64,000 nt of DNA from UKL13-3 sp943369665 (GTDB taxonomy: Bacteria; Bacteroidota; Bacteroidia; UKL13-3). This document shows positions 27,569 to 36,174 of the stretch, in pieces. Where the stretch lies: contig CALRNX020000010.1 of the NCBI GenBank assembly GCA_943369665.1, forward strand, positions 1-64,000. Direction: 5' to 3'. The notes under the pieces were generated by a model. It did no database searches and was not told the origin of the DNA. It saw only the letters and a program-made list of their open reading frames with translations. The position numbers and the translations under genes were made by a program. Each line of letters begins with the position of its first letter. The stretch's first letter is position 1.

Positions 27569-28798
27569 GTGAACCAATCTGTAAATTATATCTGGAATGA
27601 GGTAAAACGCCTGCTACACGAGCACGATTGTGTGATTGTACCTGGGTTTGGGGGATTTGTGTGCAACAGGGAACCGGCAAGAATTGATCAGGTTTCGCAT
27701 ATCATTACTCCACCTGCCCGTAAAGTTGTGTTTAACCAAAACTTAAAAACCAATGACGGATTGTTGGCAGGTTACCTTGCCCGTCAGAAGCAAATTACTT
27801 ATACTCAGGCTTTAGCCGAAATTGAGGCTACCGTTCGGGAAACACTTGAAGCACTTCAGGCAAACAAGTCGCTCTCTATTGACCTGTTTGGAAATTTCAG
27901 GTTAAATGCGGATGCCAATTATGTTTTTTTGCCCGACAAAAGGAATAATTATCTCACAGATTCATACGGCTTAAGTTTGATACAGGGTCATCCTGTGGCT
28001 TCCCGTGCCATCAGAACCAGTAAAGCCAGATTGTTTAAAACACGCAGCACCCCAATGACGACAAAACCGAAACGAAATGTATGGCCATCCGTACTTGCGG
28101 GTGTGTTGGTTCTGATGTTGAGCATTAACGGATATATTTTCTTTAATGAACATTCCATAAACGATCTTCATTTGGGCAATAACAATACAATGAGCATTAC
28201 TTCATGGTTTGATTCGTTGGTAAACAAACCCGAAACGTCAGTTGCTGTTGTTGAATCCCCTGCCATTTTACCTCAACCTGTTGCTGCAGATACAACACCT
28301 GTTCCGCCACCTCCAGCCCCGGTAGAACATGCAGAATTAACTCCTGTTGCCCCCCCGGTGGTCGATAATACTTCATCTGATCTGGAAACATACGCTTCGT
28401 TATATGCCTTTGCTTCACATTATGAACGGGCGCGCACCGAAATGTATTTCCCACAGCAACCCCAGGAAGCTTTAGAAGTTGAAGCAGTAGCTCCTGTTGA
28501 AGTACCATCTTCGAATCCTGTTGCGCTACCTACCCCTCCTTCTCATCTGAATACGGAAGGAATTCAAAAAGGATATTATGTTATTGGTGGTGTATTTTGC
28601 AAACAGCGCAATGCCAAGAGATTTTTGGCTCAACTCACCGAAAGCGGTTATAACAATGCCGAACTTCTGACCAATACCACCATTAACTGTAAACGGGTAA
28701 GTTACCAGAAATTTTCGTCCCGTAAGGAAGCCGAGCAATTTTGCTTAGAGATCAAAGCTTCAACCAACCCAACAGCCTGGGTATTAGCGGCCGAATAA
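27569..28798 (+). CDS. HU-CCDC81 and SPOR domain protein
   Basis: 409 residues. The N-terminal ~140 residues match the bacterial HU-CCDC81 pair of HU-fold domains (HDCVIVPGFGGFVCNREPAR; FNQNLKTNDGLLAGYLA; LFGNFRLNADANYVFLPD). A membrane segment follows (VWPSVLAGVLVLMLSINGYIF, about 172-193), then a Pro/Val-rich periplasmic linker and a C-terminal SPOR domain (YYVIGGVFCKQRNAKRFLAQ, then VSYQKFSSRKEAEQFC) that would bind denuded peptidoglycan at the division site. So a cytoplasmic possibly DNA-binding part is linked through the membrane to a cell-wall sensor. The start is GTG, placed immediately after an in-frame TGA, so it cannot start earlier. The 86-bp leader contains a small hairpin (27495-27509). 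Confidence 0.88.
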   Translation: MNQSVNYIWNEVKRLLHEHDCVIVPGFGGFVCNREPARIDQVSHIITPPARKVVFNQNLKTNDGLLAGYLARQKQITYTQALAEIEATVRETLEALQANKSLSIDLFGNFRLNADANYVFLPDKRNNYLTDSYGLSLIQGHPVASRAIRTSKARLFKTRSTPMTTKPKRNVWPSVLAGVLVLMLSINGYIFFNEHSINDLHLGNNNTMSITSWFDSLVNKPETSVAVVESPAILPQPVAADTTPVPPPPAPVEHAELTPVAPPVVDNTSSDLETYASLYAFASHYERARTEMYFPQQPQEALEVEAVAPVEVPSSNPVALPTPPSHLNTEGIQKGYYVIGGVFCKQRNAKRFLAQLTESGYNNAELLTNTTINCKRVSYQKFSSRKEAEQFCLEIKASTNPTAWVLAAE

Positions 28799-28822
28799 TA
28801 CCAGCTATTTTACTGATAACGT

Positions 28823-28838
28823 TTTGTTTATAAACAAA
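28823..28838. promoter_or_regulatory. Perfect 16-bp palindrome upstream of the PKD gene
   Basis: TTTGTTTATAAACAAA is an exact palindrome centred 59 bases before the ATG at 28890. It could be an operator for a dimeric regulator, but no regulator gene is adjacent and AT-rich palindromes arise by chance, so the call is tentative. Confidence 0.25.
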
Positions 28839-28889
28839 TTCTGTTTATCTTCTGCTGCTCTTTAGCCATTAGCTAAATTTATTATTGTT

Positions 28890-30317
28890 ATGCAAACCAA
28901 CCTCACCATGACTCCTACCGTAATAGAGAGTAAACCTGGTAATTTGTTCATGAGATGGAAACGTATGAATTGGTTTAAGTACGCTGTTTGGGTTTCATTA
29001 GTCCTGTTTTTGCGACTGAACGCCCAAAGCCAGTGCACAGCCAACTATTCCTTTAAAATTGATTCGATAAAAGGAAATGTAACGTTCACCAACAATTCGG
29101 TATTATCAAATATTGATTCTCCGACAACATACAAGTGGACAGAAACCCCGGGGATCGTTCTTTCTAATGCTACCGGACCTATTGTAAACTTTCAACCCGG
29201 AACACACCATGTTTGTTTGGAAATAGTGAATGCAGGCTGCACAGATACTTATTGCACAGATATAATAATGCCTGAAAGGTACTGCAAGTCCAACTTTATA
29301 TATACCATTGATGCCAACGGACTGGCTACATTTCAAAGCAAATCGGTTGGAAACCACGTCAATCATGATTGGAGTTTTGGAGATGGTGAATTTTCCATCT
29401 TCCCAAGCCCCATTCATCAGTTCACCCAAAATGGCTGGTATTACGTTTGTCTCAATATTATGAACAGCGATTCCAGTTGTGGTGATGTAAAATGTGAGTT
29501 TATCAGGATCAACAAACCCAGTCCAACACCTTGCCAAGCCAATTTTGACTATAGTTACGACACGGTAAATACTAAATTGGTACAATTTACAAATGCCACA
29601 TTTAGCGACAGCAGCCTATCGTATTTATGGTTATTTGGAGATGCCGACACTTCCAATATGGAAAACCCGTTACACCAATTTGATACCATCGGGAATTACA
29701 AGGTTTGTTTGCTGGTGAGCGGACCAAATTGTGCAGATAGTATTTGTAAAATAGTTGAGGTATTATTGATCTTACCCGATTGTCGTGCAAACTTCAAAGC
29801 AACTCTTTTTGCAGACTCGGCAAACCACACCAAACGAATTGCGTTGTTCACCAATACCTCAACAGGAAACAACCTGAAGTATGTTTGGAATTTTGGCGAT
29901 GACTCAATATCAACTACACCTTCACCAATCCACTATTATGCATCAAACGGGACATATAAAGTTTGTTTAACAGCTTATATTGGTAATTTGTGTACAGATA
30001 GTGTTTGCATGCTGCTGGATATCGTATCTGAAGAAGATACGTTAACCGGTATTAGCCAAAACGATTCGTGGCGCGGTCTAAATATTTATCCGAATCCCTT
30101 ATTGGAAACAATTTATGTGGATTGGTTTACAGAATTGCAAAACCCAATCAGGATAACGGTTAAAAATGTATTGGGAGTGGTTCAATCAACAACCCTTTTT
30201 CAAACTGCAAGTGGTAAAAATTCCCATTCAATTGACGCTTCATCGCTGCAATCGGGAATTTACTTTATTGAGTTGGAACAAAACGGAAACAGGTTGGTTC
30301 AAAAAGTAATAAAATAG
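28890..30317 (+). CDS. Secreted PKD-domain protein with T9SS sorting domain
   Basis: 475 residues. An N-terminal export signal (RMNWFKYAVWVSLVLFLRLNAQ) lies about 25 residues in, so an internal ATG (28950 or 28965) may be the true start; 28890 is the first ATG. The mature part has four or five PKD-like beta-sandwich repeats, each with a (W/V)xFGD(G/D) core such as HDWSFGDGE, YLWLFGDADTSN and YVWNFGDDS, and several paired cysteines. The C-terminal ~75 residues are a type A T9SS sorting domain: LNIYPNPLLETIYVD, then SLQSGIYFIELEQNG and RLVQKVIK. It should be secreted across the outer membrane and attached to the surface. It precedes the sigma factor by 57 bp. Confidence 0.9.
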   Translation: MQTNLTMTPTVIESKPGNLFMRWKRMNWFKYAVWVSLVLFLRLNAQSQCTANYSFKIDSIKGNVTFTNNSVLSNIDSPTTYKWTETPGIVLSNATGPIVNFQPGTHHVCLEIVNAGCTDTYCTDIIMPERYCKSNFIYTIDANGLATFQSKSVGNHVNHDWSFGDGEFSIFPSPIHQFTQNGWYYVCLNIMNSDSSCGDVKCEFIRINKPSPTPCQANFDYSYDTVNTKLVQFTNATFSDSSLSYLWLFGDADTSNMENPLHQFDTIGNYKVCLLVSGPNCADSICKIVEVLLILPDCRANFKATLFADSANHTKRIALFTNTSTGNNLKYVWNFGDDSISTTPSPIHYYASNGTYKVCLTAYIGNLCTDSVCMLLDIVSEEDTLTGISQNDSWRGLNIYPNPLLETIYVDWFTELQNPIRITVKNVLGVVQSTTLFQTASGKNSHSIDASSLQSGIYFIELEQNGNRLVQKVIK

Positions 30318-30374
30318 GAATAAAAAGTAATGTTAGGTTAATGTACCCGAGAAGATTATCTTGACCATTAAAGC

Positions 30375-30944
30375 ATGTTAGAAGTTGACAAACATATCAT
30401 TGAAGCTTGTTTAAAACAGGATACACGAGCCGAATACGCTCTGTATAATGCCTGTTTTCAAACACTCATGTCAATTTGTTACCGCTACACACGTAATGAA
30501 GATGATGCAGCCGATCTTGTCAATAAATGCTTTTTAAAGGTTCTCAAAAACCTGAGCAAGTATGACGAGAAGCAGCCATTTAACAAATGGATCGTAACGA
30601 TTATGATCAATACCATCATTGATGAATTCAGGTCTAACAAAACCTACAAAACCATGATGCAACATATTGATATCTATCCAACAGAGTTGCCAACTTCGGT
30701 AAGTTTAAACTTTGCCGAATCGAAACTTAATGCTGAAGATATTCACCGTTGCATTAATAAATTACCGGACGCAAGCAAAATGGTACTCAACTTATTCGTA
30801 TTCGAAGGGTTAAGTCACAAAGAAATAGCACAATCTCTTTCCATATCGGAAGGCACCTCCAAATGGCACCTTTCAAATGCAAGGGGATTATTAAAGAAAA
30901 TATTGAAGGATGCAATGTCATCCATAAAATCATATGCACTATGA
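30375..30944 (+). CDS. ECF-type RNA polymerase sigma-70 factor
   Basis: 189 residues. Region 2 covers YTRNEDDAADLVNKCFLKV and FNKWIVTIMINTIIDEFRS (about 37-95); region 4 is LPDASKMVLNLFVFEGLSHK with the helix-turn-helix EIAQSLSISEGTSKWHLSNA (about 135-175). Regions 1 and 3 are absent, as in group 4 sigma factors. The stop codon overlaps the start of the following gene (ATGA), so the two are coupled; the partner has the layout expected of an anti-sigma protein. A small inverted repeat AAGAT-T-ATCTT lies 13-23 bases upstream of the ATG. Confidence 0.92.
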   Translation: MLEVDKHIIEACLKQDTRAEYALYNACFQTLMSICYRYTRNEDDAADLVNKCFLKVLKNLSKYDEKQPFNKWIVTIMINTIIDEFRSNKTYKTMMQHIDIYPTELPTSVSLNFAESKLNAEDIHRCINKLPDASKMVLNLFVFEGLSHKEIAQSLSISEGTSKWHLSNARGLLKKILKDAMSSIKSYAL

Positions 30945-32140
30945 TAGAAAATGATAAACAATTAGATGATTTCCTTAAATCGGGTTTCGAGTCAAAAGTA
31001 TTCGAACAGAAATCCGTGTATTGGGAAAATGCGCAACGGCTAATTATGAATAGCCGAAAAAGCAAATCAAATATACTAACCTACTCATTATCGGTGATTG
31101 TTCTGGTATCGGCTGTTGCTGCCTTATGGGTAAGTAATATCCACGCCCCGCTTAACGCCAAACAAGAAGCAAGCGTTACTCCGGTAACAAACGAAGTATC
31201 CACAGAAAACAGATTACCTGTTGCTTCCGTTTCTGCAATAGCCAGCCAAAACACAAACAACTATACCGCAAATAATGCAAGTCCTGAACAAGCAACAACC
31301 GCTGCTCAAACAAAAGCTTCAGATAGATCAGAGCAACAATCACCCGAAAGCAATATTGTAGCATCAATAAATACTGCATCCGAATCAACCACAGAAAAAA
31401 ATGAGATTGCTGAAACCATAAATAACAAGGAGTTTGCAGCTTTCACCGAGCGAAATGCCGATCTGTTCATATCAGAAATTCAAGGTAAATCATACAAACA
31501 ACCGTTGTCTGTAAAAAATATGCTGGCCGATACCTTTAACAAAAAGGCCTTTTACCAACAGTATAGCAGGAAAAACAGCCGCAGCTTCTTTAGCATCGAA
31601 GGAGGTATTACTTATTTCAATGCAGCGGGAGCTGTAAATCTTCATGGAGGTATCAGATACAACTACTTTATTACACCTAAACTGGGGATTAATACAGGAC
31701 TCACGTACAGCAGGCTCAACCAGGATATCAGCAGAACATATCAAAATATTGATTATGGCTTTGGGCAAAATGACCAAACTACTACAATCAATACCAAACG
31801 AATTGATTATGTAGAATTACCTGTAAATGTAATGTACAATGTAAGCAATAATCACTTTGTAAGTTTGGGAGCACATGCAGGATATGCTATCCAGTCAAAA
31901 GATAAGGTAACTGCAAGTGGAACTTCTGAGGATGCAAATTCAAATGGATACCTCAATGCGATTAACAGATGGGATATTCAATTAAATGTTGGCTACAGTT
32001 ATTCCCTTACCAAACAATGGATAGTGAGTGCCAATTATTATGTGGGACTTAAAGACGTGTCTAAAAATAATGTATTTAAAAATGCTAATTTTGATAACAA
32101 CAATGGTTTAAGATTGACCATTGGTTACCAATTAAAATAG
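30941..32140 (+). CDS. Membrane protein joining anti-sigma-like N-terminus to beta-barrel-like C-terminus
   Basis: 399 residues from ATG 30941, which overlaps the sigma-factor stop (ATGA). An earlier in-frame ATG at 30863 would lie deep in the sigma gene and gives an unrelated tail. Residues 1-43 are polar and acidic/basic (IENDKQLDDFLKSGFES), followed by one membrane helix (about 44-65), a Ser/Thr/Gln/Asn-rich linker (about 70-200) and a C-terminal ~190 residues with barrel-like strands (FFSIEGGITYFNAAGAVNLH; GINTGLTYSRL; QLNVGYSYSLTKQW; LRLTIGYQLK). The N-terminal layout suggests an anti-sigma factor for the coupled ECF sigma factor. The C-terminal part resembles the OMP_b-brl family. How one protein could span both membranes is unclear. 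Confidence 0.75.
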   Translation: MIENDKQLDDFLKSGFESKVFEQKSVYWENAQRLIMNSRKSKSNILTYSLSVIVLVSAVAALWVSNIHAPLNAKQEASVTPVTNEVSTENRLPVASVSAIASQNTNNYTANNASPEQATTAAQTKASDRSEQQSPESNIVASINTASESTTEKNEIAETINNKEFAAFTERNADLFISEIQGKSYKQPLSVKNMLADTFNKKAFYQQYSRKNSRSFFSIEGGITYFNAAGAVNLHGGIRYNYFITPKLGINTGLTYSRLNQDISRTYQNIDYGFGQNDQTTTINTKRIDYVELPVNVMYNVSNNHFVSLGAHAGYAIQSKDKVTASGTSEDANSNGYLNAINRWDIQLNVGYSYSLTKQWIVSANYYVGLKDVSKNNVFKNANFDNNNGLRLTIGYQLK

Positions 32141-32144
32141 CTAG

Positions 32145-33245
32145 ATGCGCCTACTTGTACTTGTATTGTTGGTTGCGGCTACAATGATCTTATCCAATTG
32201 TAAGCCCAAAGACGAACCTAAAGAAGAAATCGGCAATCCTGTATTCAGGGTTGAAGGTTCCATTGATGGCGGTGCATTTAGTTTAGCTGCAGGTTTCAAC
32301 GATTATTTTATGTTTACATCCTATTCCCAGGATCAATTTGGTGTTTATCAATTTGTAGGGAACATGGCTCCGCAAAATTGCCCACAATGTCCGGGATCGT
32401 TTAAAATCACCATTCGAAATTACAAGCATCAACAACCCGTCCATGCCGACTCGATAGACCGACCGGGAGATTATCCCTATTTTGATAACCAACAGCCCAT
32501 TGAACAATATTACGAATTGGCTTGCCGGGCAACTCCTTACGGAAATGGTTCTGCAAATGTGAGTTGGGATTTTGGCAACGGGAAATTTTCAACTTCATAC
32601 AATCCTACTGTTCGCTTTTACAAGGAAGGAATATATCCCGTCTTTTGCAGTGCTGTATTTCCCAATGGCTGTTTCTCCGTGCTAAGTCAACCTATCTATT
32701 TAACACCAACACGGGTAGGCAAAACTATCGACTTTAACCTAAACCATATCGATTCACAAACTGTTCTGTTGAACAGTATTCCTGTAAACCAGCAAGCTCA
32801 GGTAAAATGGGATTTTGGGGACGGAAATACCGGCAATGGAACCATTGTTCATCATACCTATACCAATAAAGGTTTGTACAAAGTGTGCATGGAATATATT
32901 GCAGGAACCGATACCATACAGTTCTGTAAAAATGTGAACACTCTTAATTTTACTGACTGTAAATCCAATTTTTACTTCGATAGTAAATTCGTCAGCGACT
33001 CGTTCCAATATTCAAAAGTAACGGTAGAATGGATAGGCACTGACGGATCCGTTTATTCGAGTGCAAATACAGAACAGCCATCAAGCAGTGTATTCACCAT
33101 TTTTGAGGCGGCCAATTATGAACCGAATAGTGCAGGTAATAAAACACGTAAATACCGTTTTAATTTAAACTGTAAAGCATCAAACGGTGTCAACACGATC
33201 GACTTTAAAAACATAAATGGTTGGTTTGGCTACGCCTATCCTTAG
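32145..33245 (+). CDS. Lipoprotein with PKD domains
   Basis: 366 residues. The signal ends in a lipobox (ILSNC, Cys near residue 19), followed by charged KPKDEPKEE, a common start of Bacteroidetes lipoproteins. Two PKD-like domains are visible: VSWDFGNGKFS with RFYKEGIYPVFC, and VKWDFGDGNTGNG with HTYTNKGLYKVC. It starts four bases after the stop of the sigma/anti-sigma-coupled barrel gene, so it is the third gene of that unit. Its stop codon is directly followed by the stop codon of the convergent aminotransferase gene. Probable surface or periplasmic binding or sensing role linked to the sigma factor (inference). Confidence 0.85.
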   Translation: MRLLVLVLLVAATMILSNCKPKDEPKEEIGNPVFRVEGSIDGGAFSLAAGFNDYFMFTSYSQDQFGVYQFVGNMAPQNCPQCPGSFKITIRNYKHQQPVHADSIDRPGDYPYFDNQQPIEQYYELACRATPYGNGSANVSWDFGNGKFSTSYNPTVRFYKEGIYPVFCSAVFPNGCFSVLSQPIYLTPTRVGKTIDFNLNHIDSQTVLLNSIPVNQQAQVKWDFGDGNTGNGTIVHHTYTNKGLYKVCMEYIAGTDTIQFCKNVNTLNFTDCKSNFYFDSKFVSDSFQYSKVTVEWIGTDGSVYSSANTEQPSSSVFTIFEAANYEPNSAGNKTRKYRFNLNCKASNGVNTIDFKNINGWFGYAYP

Positions 33246-33971
33246 CTAAACAAAAAGGTCAAGCGGTTTATAAACCCTATCCTCAAATTGCTTTACCATC
33301 ACTGCGCCTTGTATGGCGCTTGTTAAAAACAGGGCATCGGCTTCCAGTATTTGTTCGATTGTGATCATCCTTTCCACAACAGAATATTGTTGTTGATCCA
33401 GCAAATTCATAACATGCTTACGCATAACTCCCTCTACACAACCTTCGCTAATGGGTGGAGTAAACACCTTTTCATCTTTTACCACAAAAACATTGGAACC
33501 TGTAGCCTCGCACACACATCCATGTTCATTTAATATCAGGGCATCATCAAGTCCATTTTCTTTAGCCCAAATACCGGCCATTACAGACACCAGGGCATTC
33601 CCGCTTTTTATAGTCGACAATTCAGTACAAGGTTTGTAATTATCAGTATACAAACCCAGTTTAATATTTTGCTTAGGTTGGGATAATGGGAAACATTCCA
33701 CAAAAAAGCGGGTCTGGTTATGTTGGGGTGTATAAAAACCTTCTGCATTCCGGTGCAATACAAATCGAACCCTTGCTTCTGTTAAGTGATCTTTTTGTGC
33801 CTGATCTACAATGGCATCAACAAACGCATTAAAGCTGAGTTCAATATCAAACTTCAATAATTGTGCACTGCGTTGCAGCCTGTCGAAATGGGCATGCGCC
33901 AGCAAAGGAGCACCATCAACCAATTTGATCGTTTCAAATAATAAATCTCCATAAAAGAAGGCTCTGTTCAT
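33246..33971 (-). CDS. Class IV PLP aminotransferase (aminodeoxychorismate lyase/BCAT-like)
   Basis: 241 residues, fold type IV. Visible: FFYGDLLFETIKL at the N-terminus, the lysine-bearing IKSGNALVS, and the family signature ALILNEHGCVCEATGSNVFVV with PPISEGCVEGVMRKHV. The length and single-domain form fit aminodeoxychorismate lyase (PabC, which makes 4-aminobenzoate for folate) or a D-amino-acid/branched-chain aminotransferase relative; sequence alone does not decide. It is convergent with the lipoprotein gene with zero spacing and divergent from the thiolase gene. Confidence 0.85.
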   Translation of the reverse strand: MNRAFFYGDLLFETIKLVDGAPLLAHAHFDRLQRSAQLLKFDIELSFNAFVDAIVDQAQKDHLTEARVRFVLHRNAEGFYTPQHNQTRFFVECFPLSQPKQNIKLGLYTDNYKPCTELSTIKSGNALVSVMAGIWAKENGLDDALILNEHGCVCEATGSNVFVVKDEKVFTPPISEGCVEGVMRKHVMNLLDQQQYSVVERMITIEQILEADALFLTSAIQGAVMVKQFEDRVYKPLDLFV

Positions 33972-34182
33972 TGTGGTTTTCGTTGAATCTTATAGCGAAA
34001 CTAATCTATCATCAATATAATTCCCTCCTAAAAACAAAACCACCTAAAAACCAATCATCTAAAAACATGTTATACAATACAGATCAAATTATAATCACCT
34101 AAATCCACATCCAGAAACTTTGAGACCTATCAACATATCAACACTCCCGAAATTTCAGAATAACTGAATCAACATAAAAGCA

Positions 34183-34190
34183 TACATTTG
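34183..34190 (+). promoter_or_regulatory. Promoter -7 box upstream of thiolase
   Basis: TACATTTG matches TAnnTTTG exactly and lies 39 bases before the ATG of the thiolase gene, in a 258-bp divergent intergenic region that otherwise shows no structure. A clear TTG at the -33 position is not present. Confidence 0.4.
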
Positions 34191-34229
34191 CCTCTCATTT
34201 TTAAAAACTAAAACTAAATCATTCTTAAA

Positions 34230-35411
34230 ATGAAAAAAGTATTTATCGTATCTGTTGCCCGCACACCTGTTGGTACCTTTGGAGGTGCGCTTGCGGGATT
34301 TACAGCTCCTCAATTAGGTTCTATTGCTATTAAAGGGGCTTTGCAAAAAGCCAATATTGCTCCTGAAACTGTAAATGAAGTATTTATGGGTTGTGTTTTG
34401 CAAGCCGGCTTAGGCCAGGCTCCTGCTACGCAAGCAATGATCTATGCTGGTATTCCAAATTCAGTTCCATCTACAACTGTTAATAAAGTTTGTGCTTCGG
34501 GCTCAAAAGCAATTATGCTTGGTGCCGAAAGCATTATGTTGGGTATTAATGATGTAGTGGTTGCCGGTGGAATGGAAAGCATGAGCAATGTTCCCTACTA
34601 TTTGGATAAAGCCCGCACCGGTTACCGTCTGGGTCACGGACAAATTACGGATGGTTTGGTAAAAGATGGATTGTGGGATGTATACAGTGATTTTCATATG
34701 GGCAATGCAGGTGAATTATGTGCCCGCGAAAACAATATCAGCCGTGAAGAACAAGACGCTTTTGCTGTTGAATCATATACACGAGCACAAGCCGCTTATG
34801 CAAAAAATGCATTTAAAGACGAAATTGTTCCGGTAGAAATTCCGGTGAGAGGAAAAGATCCGATCATGATGACGGAAGATGAACAATACACGAAAGTGAA
34901 TTTTGAGAAACTAAAAACCCTAAAACCGGTATTTGATAAAGCGGGTAGCATTACAGCGGCAAACGCTTCACCTTTAAGTGATGGGGCTTCTGCATTTGTA
35001 TTGATGAGCGAGGAAAAAATGAACGAACTGGGATTAAAACCGGTTGCCGAAATTTTAGGATTTGCGGATGCTGCACAAGCTCCCGAGTGGTTTACAACAA
35101 CACCAGCCTTGGCTATTCCCAAAGCGTTAAAAATGGCAGGAGTTGATGCAAAAGATGTTGACTATTATGAATTGAACGAAGCATTTGCAGTAGTTGGAAT
35201 CATCAACAATAAATTATTAGGTTTAGATCCTAAAAAAGTAAATGTGTATGGTGGTGCCATTGCATTGGGTCATGCTTTGGGAAGCAGCGGAACACGTATT
35301 TTGGCAACATTAACGTCTATCCTTCACAATGAAGGTGGCAGTATTGGTGTTACCGGAATCTGCAATGGTGGCGGTGGCGCATCGGCCATTGTTATCAAAA
35401 AAATGAACTAA
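34230..35411 (+). CDS. Acetyl-CoA C-acetyltransferase (thiolase)
   Basis: 393 residues, the usual thiolase II length. Condenses two acetyl-CoA to acetoacetyl-CoA or the reverse. The nucleophilic Cys is Cys88 in NKVCASGSKA; the other active-site motifs are GGMESMSNVPYYL, NEAFAV, the His in GGAIALGHALGSSG and the second Cys in GICNGGGGAS. No neighbouring beta-oxidation or hydroxybutyrate genes, so it appears to be a single-gene unit between its own promoter box and a strong terminator. Confidence 0.95.
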   Translation: MKKVFIVSVARTPVGTFGGALAGFTAPQLGSIAIKGALQKANIAPETVNEVFMGCVLQAGLGQAPATQAMIYAGIPNSVPSTTVNKVCASGSKAIMLGAESIMLGINDVVVAGGMESMSNVPYYLDKARTGYRLGHGQITDGLVKDGLWDVYSDFHMGNAGELCARENNISREEQDAFAVESYTRAQAAYAKNAFKDEIVPVEIPVRGKDPIMMTEDEQYTKVNFEKLKTLKPVFDKAGSITAANASPLSDGASAFVLMSEEKMNELGLKPVAEILGFADAAQAPEWFTTTPALAIPKALKMAGVDAKDVDYYELNEAFAVVGIINNKLLGLDPKKVNVYGGAIALGHALGSSGTRILATLTSILHNEGGSIGVTGICNGGGGASAIVIKKMN

Positions 35412-35431
35412 CAAATAGCCTCATAACACTC

Positions 35432-35470
35432 AAAGGCCATAATATTCAAGATATTATGGCCTTTCTTTTT
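35432..35470 (+). terminator. Intrinsic terminator after thiolase
   Basis: Perfect 14-bp stem: AAAGGCCATAATAT (35432-35445) and ATATTATGGCCTTT (35451-35464) with a 5-base loop, followed by a T-rich run to 35470. It is 21 bases after the thiolase stop. Confidence 0.92.
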
Positions 35471-35552
35471 TACTCATCAAAAATATTTGAAAAACAAATA
35501 GGGGTCATTTTACCGGATATTGTCTTAGGTGTGTTAAAAACAAAAACACAAT

Positions 35553-36107
35553 ATGAAAAGAACAATTCCAGCTCTTCTGTTAGCAGGGCTAATCATTGCA
35601 GCCATGGCTTCATGCAAAAAAGAAGAGGACACTAAACCATCTACCGGAAACACAACATCTACCACTTCTTCAACTTCAACAACATCTTCTACATCAGGAT
35701 CCAACAATCCTTTGATCAAGAAAGAATGCACAGGAACTGCTGATATCATTGTGAATGATACAACTGACACCCTAAGTGCAATGGAAGCAATTTTGCCTCC
35801 ACTCAAACTGTATGGTATTTACACCAGCGGAACAGACCATTCTCTTACCTTGCAAAGCGGATCAAAATCATTACCCGCAGTAAACACCACCTTTACAATT
35901 GTTCCCAACCAAGACAAAATCCCTACAGCAACAGAAATGATGCTGAATTATTATGACGACAAAGATGAAAAGGACTATTTTGCTGTTTCAGGAACAGTGA
36001 GTTATACCATTTCAACAAGCGCAAAAACGGTAAAATTCTCAAACATTGCATTCAAATCAGAGGATGGTATTACAAAGACCATCAGTTTTGAAGTGCATCT
36101 TAAATAA
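35553..36107 (+). CDS. Lipoprotein with Ser/Thr-rich linker
   Basis: 184 residues. Signal sequence MKRTIPALLLAGLIIAAMA followed by lipobox Cys (ASCKKEED). Residues ~30-50 are almost only Ser, Thr and Gly, a flexible, possibly glycosylated tether (Bacteroidetes O-glycosylate D-S/T motifs; only a few are here). The C-terminal ~130 residues form a beta-rich domain (IPTATEMMLNYYDDKDEKD; YFAVSGTVSYTIS; GITKTISFEVHLK) that I do not recognise. It stands alone between two terminators. Confidence 0.85.
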   Translation: MKRTIPALLLAGLIIAAMASCKKEEDTKPSTGNTTSTTSSTSTTSSTSGSNNPLIKKECTGTADIIVNDTTDTLSAMEAILPPLKLYGIYTSGTDHSLTLQSGSKSLPAVNTTFTIVPNQDKIPTATEMMLNYYDDKDEKDYFAVSGTVSYTISTSAKTVKFSNIAFKSEDGITKTISFEVHLK

Positions 36108-36130
36108 AAAGGAATGTGCATATAAAATTC

Positions 36131-36169
36131 AATCGGTATGATGCTTGCATCATGCCGATTTTTATTTTT
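36131..36169 (+). terminator. Intrinsic terminator after the lipoprotein gene
   Basis: AATCGG-T-ATGATGC (36131-36144) pairs with GCATCAT-G-CCGATT (36147-36160), closing with a CTTG-type loop, then TTTATTTTTG. The T-rich tail runs almost into the ATG of the next gene (36175), so terminator and downstream start region overlap. Confidence 0.85.
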
Positions 36170-36174
36170 GCAGT

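Noticed and set aside
30863..30940. Earlier start of the barrel/anti-sigma-like gene
   Set aside because: Lies inside the sigma-factor coding region; the ATGA overlap at 30941 gives a normal coupled start.
33972..34229. Possible small RNA or riboswitch in the divergent region
   Set aside because: Apart from the TACATTTG box no conserved structure or terminator was seen.
35640..35700. Simple-sequence repeat as a phase-variable tract
   Set aside because: The Ser/Thr linker codons are imperfect repeats (mixed ACA/ACT/TCA/TCT), not a uniform short tandem repeat likely to slip.
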